DNA from: 2-12-FULL-35-23 sp965196985
GTDB taxonomy: Bacteria > Pseudomonadota > Gammaproteobacteria > UBA12402
Assembly (NCBI GenBank): GCA_965196985.1
Contig: CBDALO010000204.1
Coordinates: forward strand, 62,001 to 126,000
DNA: 64,000 nucleotides
Direction: 5' to 3'
Each line of letters begins with the position of its first letter. The stretch's first letter is position 1. Below, one piece after another: positions 63,087 to 64,000 of this stretch. A program made the position numbers and the translations under genes. A model generated the notes under the pieces. That model saw only the letters and a list, made by a program, of their open reading frames with translations. It made no database searches and was not told the DNA's origin.

Positions 63087-64000
63087 TGTAGGCTATATTA
63101 CTGCTGGCACGCCAAAATCATTGACCTTCTCCCAAAACTGATCCCATCTGCCTTTAGTCTTTACTAGTGTTCTCAAGCATAAAACGATTTTCATTCCCTT
63201 GTCTTTCCAGCGCATTCCTGATCCCCCTAATCTTTGTTTAACAATTGTTTTACATGCTGCTTCAGTGACGCCAGAGCCAATTGGTGCATTCTGCTTAATC
63301 AAATTATGATACGACATTCGCTTTTCTTTAATATTATTTTCAAAATACGTAATTGTTCCTTCTAGCTTTTCTCTAAGCGATTTATTCAGTTTTTTATTTA
63401 CATGCTCTTTAAGCTCAGCAAGTATTCTACCTGCCGCACCTTTCTTGTGCTTTAAGTCATGACATCGCTCTTGGAGCCAAACATCACGCTCATCTCTTTC
63501 AGATTTTTTGGTAAATATTGCCTTTGATGCTTCACCGAGATATTCAGTTGCATGCCAAAAATCTAAAATTTGCGTATCAGTATGTTTTTTTAGAAATGGC
63601 CAATTATTTTTTGCTCCATCAGCAACGCCAATTGTTTTAGCATCAGGGTAATATTTCTTTTTCAGCTTTATTTCCTTTTCAAGCCTATTAAAGAATTCAT
63701 CTTTTCCATATTCTGGTGATGCTGCAACGTAGGTTGTGTGCAGGCGTGCACCATGCTTATCATACATGGAAATAGTTCCAACCATGCTCTCTCTATAACC
63801 ATCATCAACGGTGAGGACATATGCACCATCTAAGCTAATGCTTAGCATCTCAACGCCTGCATCAAGCTTTGGCTCTTCATATTCCCACTCAGCCTCTTTG
63901 GCTTGTGCAATACCGCCAACAAAATCAGTTGCCCGTTGCAAGTATGAATGTGAGATTTTACGGTTATGATTGACCTTGAGATCATCAATAACACTAGGAG
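63068..64000 (-). mobile_element. ISKra4-family element, copy 2, running off the window
   Basis: Starts with GGGTGCTGCCTCT at 63068, the same end as the copy at 14854-16240, in inverse orientation. By length it should extend to about 64454. Flank before it is GTATGAAGC; the other flank is outside the window. Confidence 0.92.
63093..64000 (-). CDS. ISKra4-family transposase, 3' part (5' beyond window)
   Basis: The frame is open to the window edge (PSVIDDLKVNHNRKISHSYLQRATDF at the 5' side) and ends FGVPAVI at 63093. It is nearly identical to the first copy, with a few changes such as QERC for EERC and EHVNKK for EHLNKK. DDE residues in SLDGAYVLTVDDG, GVADGAKNNW and IGSGVTEAACK are present. 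Confidence 0.9.
   Translation of the reverse strand, partial: PSVIDDLKVNHNRKISHSYLQRATDFVGGIAQAKEAEWEYEEPKLDAGVEMLSISLDGAYVLTVDDGYRESMVGTISMYDKHGARLHTTYVAASPEYGKDEFFNRLEKEIKLKKKYYPDAKTIGVADGAKNNWPFLKKHTDTQILDFWHATEYLGEASKAIFTKKSERDERDVWLQERCHDLKHKKGAAGRILAELKEHVNKKLNKSLREKLEGTITYFENNIKEKRMSYHNLIKQNAPIGSGVTEAACKTIVKQRLGGSGMRWKDKGMKIVLCLRTLVKTKGRWDQFWEKVNDFGVPAVI

Overview
The window reads as heavily rearranged, IS-rich DNA of a gammaproteobacterium, most likely a protist-associated or intracellular one. The hints are long ankyrin-repeat proteins, HicAB, a queuosine-precursor transporter, and an AT-rich background crowded with insertion sequences of at least eight families (IS5, IS110, ISKra4, IS91, IS1634, IS256, IS6, IS4). 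A parA-parB-parS unit next to a winged-helix replication protein suggests that at least the middle part is, or was, a plasmid. Genus assignment (Legionellales-like or Piscirickettsia-like) is inference only.

Layout. 1-3730: tail of an Mrp-type Na+/H+ antiporter operon (mrpA 3' end to mrpG). 3910-8965: remnants of a three-gene transposon (zinc-finger/HTH protein, DDE transposase, AAA ATPase) broken by a scrambled IS5 copy and an IS110-family element whose leader looks like a bridge RNA. 9034-21233: a G+C-richer, single-direction block with integrating-conjugative-element (PFGI-1/PAGI-2-like) genes, a 2H phosphoesterase, a large beta-propeller lipoprotein split by ISKra4, an ankyrin-like protein and a C5-cytosine methylase. 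21540-24108: double-HTH regulator, methyltransferase, YhhQ-like transporter. 24510-27780: parA, parB, two parS palindromes, replication protein. 28152-32310: a small plasmid gene split by IS91 and IS1634 elements.

32638-45058 is the centre of interest: a minimal type I-F2 (I-Fv) CRISPR-Cas system, cas1 - cas2-3 - cas7fv - cas5fv - cas6f - array (29 repeats, 28 spacers). Removing the insertions in silico rebuilds exact reading frames: cas1 of 963 nt (IS5, 3-bp target duplication) and a 995-codon cas2-3 (IS91 at a CTTG site, IS256 with an 8-bp duplication). The three insertions destroy only the adaptation half. The Cas3 nuclease-helicase part remains open as an 896-residue ORF with its own ATG, and all Cascade genes and the array look intact. 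The locus therefore looks like an interference-only system with frozen memory.

45281-56834: HicAB and two inverted copies of a giant ankyrin-type gene made of near-identical 138-bp repeats, flanking a nest of IS6, IS4 and IS256 pieces. 58465-63086: a second cas1 - cas2-3 pair. Its Cas1 and Cas2 parts are close relatives of the first, but its Cas3 part belongs to a different (I-F1-like) lineage, so the two loci differ by a module exchange at the Cas2/Cas3 domain junction. Its cas1 carries a 47-bp frameshifting deletion, and the gene after cas2-3 is cut by a second ISKra4 copy that runs off the window.
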